From the NCBI GenBank assembly GCA_016182705.1, contig JACPGA010000245.1:1-8145 (forward strand): a DNA stretch of 8,145 nt. The letters are read 5' to 3'. Under the pieces are notes generated by a model that saw only the letters and a list, made by a program, of their open reading frames with translations, searched no databases and was not told the DNA's origin. The stretch comes from Deltaproteobacteria bacterium (lineage in GTDB: Bacteria > Desulfobacterota > GWC2-55-46). Of the stretch, positions 6,211-8,145 are shown one piece after another; positions within the stretch are counted from its first letter, which is position 1, and the number at the start of each line of letters is the position of its first letter. The position numbers were made by a program, and so were the translations under genes.

Positions 6211-7350
6211 CTATTCCAAAGCCGCCTTCAACGATTCTGCAACGGCAGCCTTCGGCGCTTCCGTCAGCCACTCAGGGGCGAATTTCTTTCCGAGCTGCAC
6301 GAAGCTCGAAGGCAGGTTCCAGTTGGCGCAGCTGCTGTGATAGCAATTAGCGCACCCGGCAGGCATGGTTTCAGGGTCGTTGACGGTTGCCCTCATTTTC
6401 TGCATCGGAGCGCAGTTCCATATCTCTTCAAAGCTGCCGTACCCGCCTATGTGAAGGAGCTTGTCTGCTGACGACTGGCAGGGGCGTACGTATCCGTCGC
6501 TGCCGATGTACAGGTCCCGCCATGGGAAAGGGCAGGGCTTGTGTGCCGTCATCCCTGCCTCGCCGGCGCCCTGTATCTCAGGGAGCTTGAGGTTTATCCC
6601 GTATTTGTCGGCCAGCTCCTTCGCCTTGCCGAAGTGCTCCATGACAAGCTCCTGTTTGTCAACGAGAGATTCCGGGACGAGAGAGTCGTTAAAGACCGTC
6701 AGATAGACCACCTTCACTTCAGGGAGGCCGAGGCTGCTGGCGAGCTCTACCATCATGGGCAATTCGTGGATGTTCCTCGCCATTGCCGTGAATACAAGGT
6801 TTACGAAGGGGTAGTCCGCGCCCCGGCGCGCCTTCTCCTCAACGAGCCTTCTGACCGAGTCGACCTCGCGGTTGAAATCCCCGCCTTTTCTTATTCCATT
6901 GTTCGTCTCGGGCGTGGCCCCGTCGAGGGATACGGCAACGAGGTCAACATGATGGGCGAATATGGACTTCATTATGCCAGGCATGGTCGAGCCGTTCGTG
7001 ACGAAATACTTTCTCAGCATTGGAAAGGTGTTGAGGTATTCAAGGACTTGCGCTGTCTGCGGGTGCAGCGTGCCTTCTCCCCATCCGTGCAGAGTCACTT
7101 CTGCCGTGCGGCCGTAGAACGGCTCGCACGCTTTTACGACATCGATGGGAAGGTCCTTTGTCTTGAAGTTCACCGCTTCCCTGCCGCACATGATGCACTG
7201 GAAGTTGCACCTGTTCGTAAGCTCGAAGACTATTCTTCTCGGGCTGGAGGCGAGTTCAGTCCTGCCCTCCCGGAATTCCATCAGGTTCAGCTCGCTGTTC
7301 GACACCTGGGCGGGCGTCAGCGGAGTTTTAAAGAGTTTTTCCGTTTTCAT
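6211..7350 (-). CDS. Radical SAM protein with SPASM/Twitch-like auxiliary cluster region
   Basis: A 379-residue cytosolic radical SAM enzyme. The cluster-binding CNFQCIMC (C48, C52, C55; CX3CX2C) sits after the FELTNR strand. LHGWGEGTLHP (88-98) is a version of the GGE SAM-binding motif, VTNGS lies at 118-122 and AVSLDGA at 139-145. The C-terminal part has KPCPFPW (C273), the DGYVRPC segment (C291) and CANC (C333, C336), plus C313 and C341. The C-x17-C ... C-x2-C pattern resembles the single-cluster Twitch form seen in BtrN, which oxidises an aminocyclitol alcohol, more than a full two-cluster SPASM. The substrate is unknown. No small precursor peptide is visible nearby, so a sugar or polymer substrate is more likely than a RiPP. 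The start ATG at 7350 overlaps the preceding stop by four bases (ATGA), with GAGGAG four bases upstream. The longer frame to 7575 overlaps the previous gene. Confidence 0.88.
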   Translation of the reverse strand: MKTEKLFKTPLTPAQVSNSELNLMEFREGRTELASSPRRIVFELTNRCNFQCIMCGREAVNFKTKDLPIDVVKACEPFYGRTAEVTLHGWGEGTLHPQTAQVLEYLNTFPMLRKYFVTNGSTMPGIMKSIFAHHVDLVAVSLDGATPETNNGIRKGGDFNREVDSVRRLVEEKARRGADYPFVNLVFTAMARNIHELPMMVELASSLGLPEVKVVYLTVFNDSLVPESLVDKQELVMEHFGKAKELADKYGINLKLPEIQGAGEAGMTAHKPCPFPWRDLYIGSDGYVRPCQSSADKLLHIGGYGSFEEIWNCAPMQKMRATVNDPETMPAGCANCYHSSCANWNLPSSFVQLGKKFAPEWLTEAPKAAVAESLKAALE

Positions 7351-8144
7351 ATAGCTCCTCGCTTTCGAATGATTGAGATGTCCCTGATGACGTTCCTGAC
7401 CGGGAAGGCGCTCGCCCTCCTGTAATATCCGCGCCTCACGGCGCGTCTCATGGTCCCGGCAAGGCTCCTTAATTTTTCGTAAAACGCCAGGGCGGCCCAG
7501 TTCTGAAAGAGGCTGAAACCTCTGAGTTTCGGCACCGGTACGAGAAGGAGCTTCAATGCGATGAGCCTCCCCCATACGGTCCTTCGTTTTTGAAGCAGAT
7601 TCAGCTGTGATTTTTCAAGCAGGGAAGAGTCGATTTTTTTTATCTTCAGATAACCTGAGTCGACAGCGGCTTTCAGGACGCGCCTGCCTTTATCCGTTCT
7701 TGCCACAATGAGCGAGAGGCCGGGCTCTCCGGGCGTTATCTCCCTGTACCATGGGTCTCCGCAGGATATGTCAGCGAGCTCTCCGGTGCCGTCGGGGCAC
7801 AGGTGGCATCTCAAGGGACGGTATTTCTGCAGGAAGCTCCATGCGTCACCGTACGGCATGCTGGACGACGACCCGCTTCTGGTCTCAGCTGTCCAGTTGC
7901 CGGGCCAGCCGTTACCTCTGTATCTCAGAGATTCCAAATCCGCGGGCTGCCTGTTGAAGCTCTCCAGCAGGTCGAGCGTCCCTCTTGTCGATGGCGTTCC
8001 GGCGCAGAATATGCTGATCGCGAGTCCGGCCCTGTTATCGATCTCGGCGCTGAGGCCTTGCGCTTTTCTAAGGCCTGCGACATCGCACGGCTTGCCGATG
8101 AAAACGCAGGGCGAGGGCGCAGTCTCGATCAACCCGAGCCCGTC
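7347..8144 (-). CDS. FrhB/FdhB-like (coenzyme F420 hydrogenase beta subunit C-terminal) protein, N-terminus cut by window
   Basis: The last 265 residues of a longer protein; the frame is open to the right edge, and the TTG at 8132 is an internal Leu codon rather than the start. Numbering from the first visible codon, FIGKPCDVAGLRK (15-27), ISIFCAGTPSTRG (43-55), LRYRGNGWPG (73-82) and LRCHLCPDGTGELADISCGD (111-130) are hallmark blocks of the FrhB_FdhB_C domain, with cysteines C20, C47, C113, C116 and C128 available for iron-sulfur binding. The family binds flavin and Fe-S clusters and moves electrons. Members in polysaccharide loci are not true F420 hydrogenases and often sit beside polysaccharide pyruvyl transferases; none is visible here. 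After about residue 165 the tail is basic and outside the known domain. Translational coupling to the radical SAM gene suggests it may supply or accept electrons for it, which is inference. Confidence 0.88.
   Translation of the reverse strand, partial: DGLGLIETAPSPCVFIGKPCDVAGLRKAQGLSAEIDNRAGLAISIFCAGTPSTRGTLDLLESFNRQPADLESLRYRGNGWPGNWTAETRSGSSSSMPYGDAWSFLQKYRPLRCHLCPDGTGELADISCGDPWYREITPGEPGLSLIVARTDKGRRVLKAAVDSGYLKIKKIDSSLLEKSQLNLLQKRRTVWGRLIALKLLLVPVPKLRGFSLFQNWAALAFYEKLRSLAGTMRRAVRRGYYRRASAFPVRNVIRDISIIRKRGAI
7355..7360 (-). promoter_or_regulatory. Ribosome binding site of the radical SAM gene
   Basis: GAGGAG with a short four-base spacer to the ATG at 7350, inside the end of the preceding gene. 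Together with the ATGA stop-start overlap it fixes the start and suggests coupled translation of the two redox proteins. Confidence 0.68.
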
Positions 8145-8145
8145 G

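Noticed and set aside
6176..6271. In-frame N-terminal extension of RfbF by 32 residues
   Set aside because: RfbF proteins begin at the conserved KVGILAGG-like strand, and the extension runs into the radical SAM gene. The AAAGGAG supports 6175.
6541..7425. Plus-strand open frame of 294 codons antisense to the radical SAM gene
   Set aside because: The minus strand carries the CX3CX2C and auxiliary cysteine motifs of a real enzyme. The plus-strand translation has no recognisable domain.
7351..7575. In-frame N-terminal extension of the radical SAM protein by 75 residues
   Set aside because: It overlaps the FrhB-like gene. The ATGA junction and GAGGAG favour 7350, and the extension has no domain.
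8130..8132. TTG as the start codon of the FrhB-like gene
   Set aside because: The frame continues unbroken to the window edge with family-like residues, and the N-terminal half of the domain is missing, so the start lies outside.
7347..8144. True coenzyme F420-reducing hydrogenase subunit
   Set aside because: No hydrogenase large or small subunit genes are present. FrhB-like proteins in polysaccharide loci are a known separate group.

Overview
The window is most of a surface-polysaccharide or glycoconjugate gene cluster from an unidentified bacterium. One tightly packed minus-strand gene train fills positions 8145 to 821. A single plus-strand gene, cut by the left edge, converges on it. Base composition is moderately GC-rich by eye (not counted). 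Starts carry clear AAGGAG-type ribosome sites, and families such as the LamG-VanZ fusion, the FrhB-like protein and the radical SAM/SPASM protein are common in polysaccharide loci of Gram-negative anaerobes and metagenomic lineages. Desulfobacterota or Nitrospirota would fit, but this is a guess; nothing here fixes the taxon.

In transcription order (right to left) the minus-strand genes are: (1) the C-terminal part of an FrhB/FdhB-like flavin and iron-sulfur oxidoreductase (7347-8144, cut by the right edge); (2) a radical SAM protein with a Twitch/SPASM-like auxiliary cluster region (6211-7350); (3) RfbF, glucose-1-phosphate cytidylyltransferase (5408-6175); (4-6) three consecutive sugar C-methyltransferase-type proteins, each with a zinc-binding N-terminus, a SAM-binding domain and a Methyltransf_14-type C-terminal domain (4154-5383, 2922-4142, 1741-2922); (7) a family 2 glycosyltransferase (821-1729). 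Spacing runs from a 4-base ATGA overlap through a 1-base TGATG overlap to gaps of 11, 11, 24 and 35 bases. A single transcript is therefore likely, and the promoter must lie outside the window because no gap is large enough to hold an obvious one.

The likely common theme is a CDP-activated deoxysugar carrying C-methyl branches. RfbF makes CDP-glucose, a 4,6-dehydratase (not in the window) would make the 4-keto-6-deoxy intermediate, and the first methyltransferase keeps the active-site residues known from the C-3 methyltransferase TcaB9. The second and third methyltransferases are close relatives of each other, form a different subgroup, and lack some of those residues. The glycosyltransferase could then transfer the sugar. 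The redox and radical SAM proteins at the front may modify the same sugar or another residue of the glycan; their substrates cannot be read from the sequence.

The plus-strand gene (2-832) encodes a LamG-like jelly-roll joined to a VanZ-like membrane domain. Its 3' end overlaps that of the glycosyltransferase gene by 12 bases, with no recognisable terminator between them. There is no gene-free stretch over 300 bases, and no RNA gene, CRISPR array or mobile element was seen.
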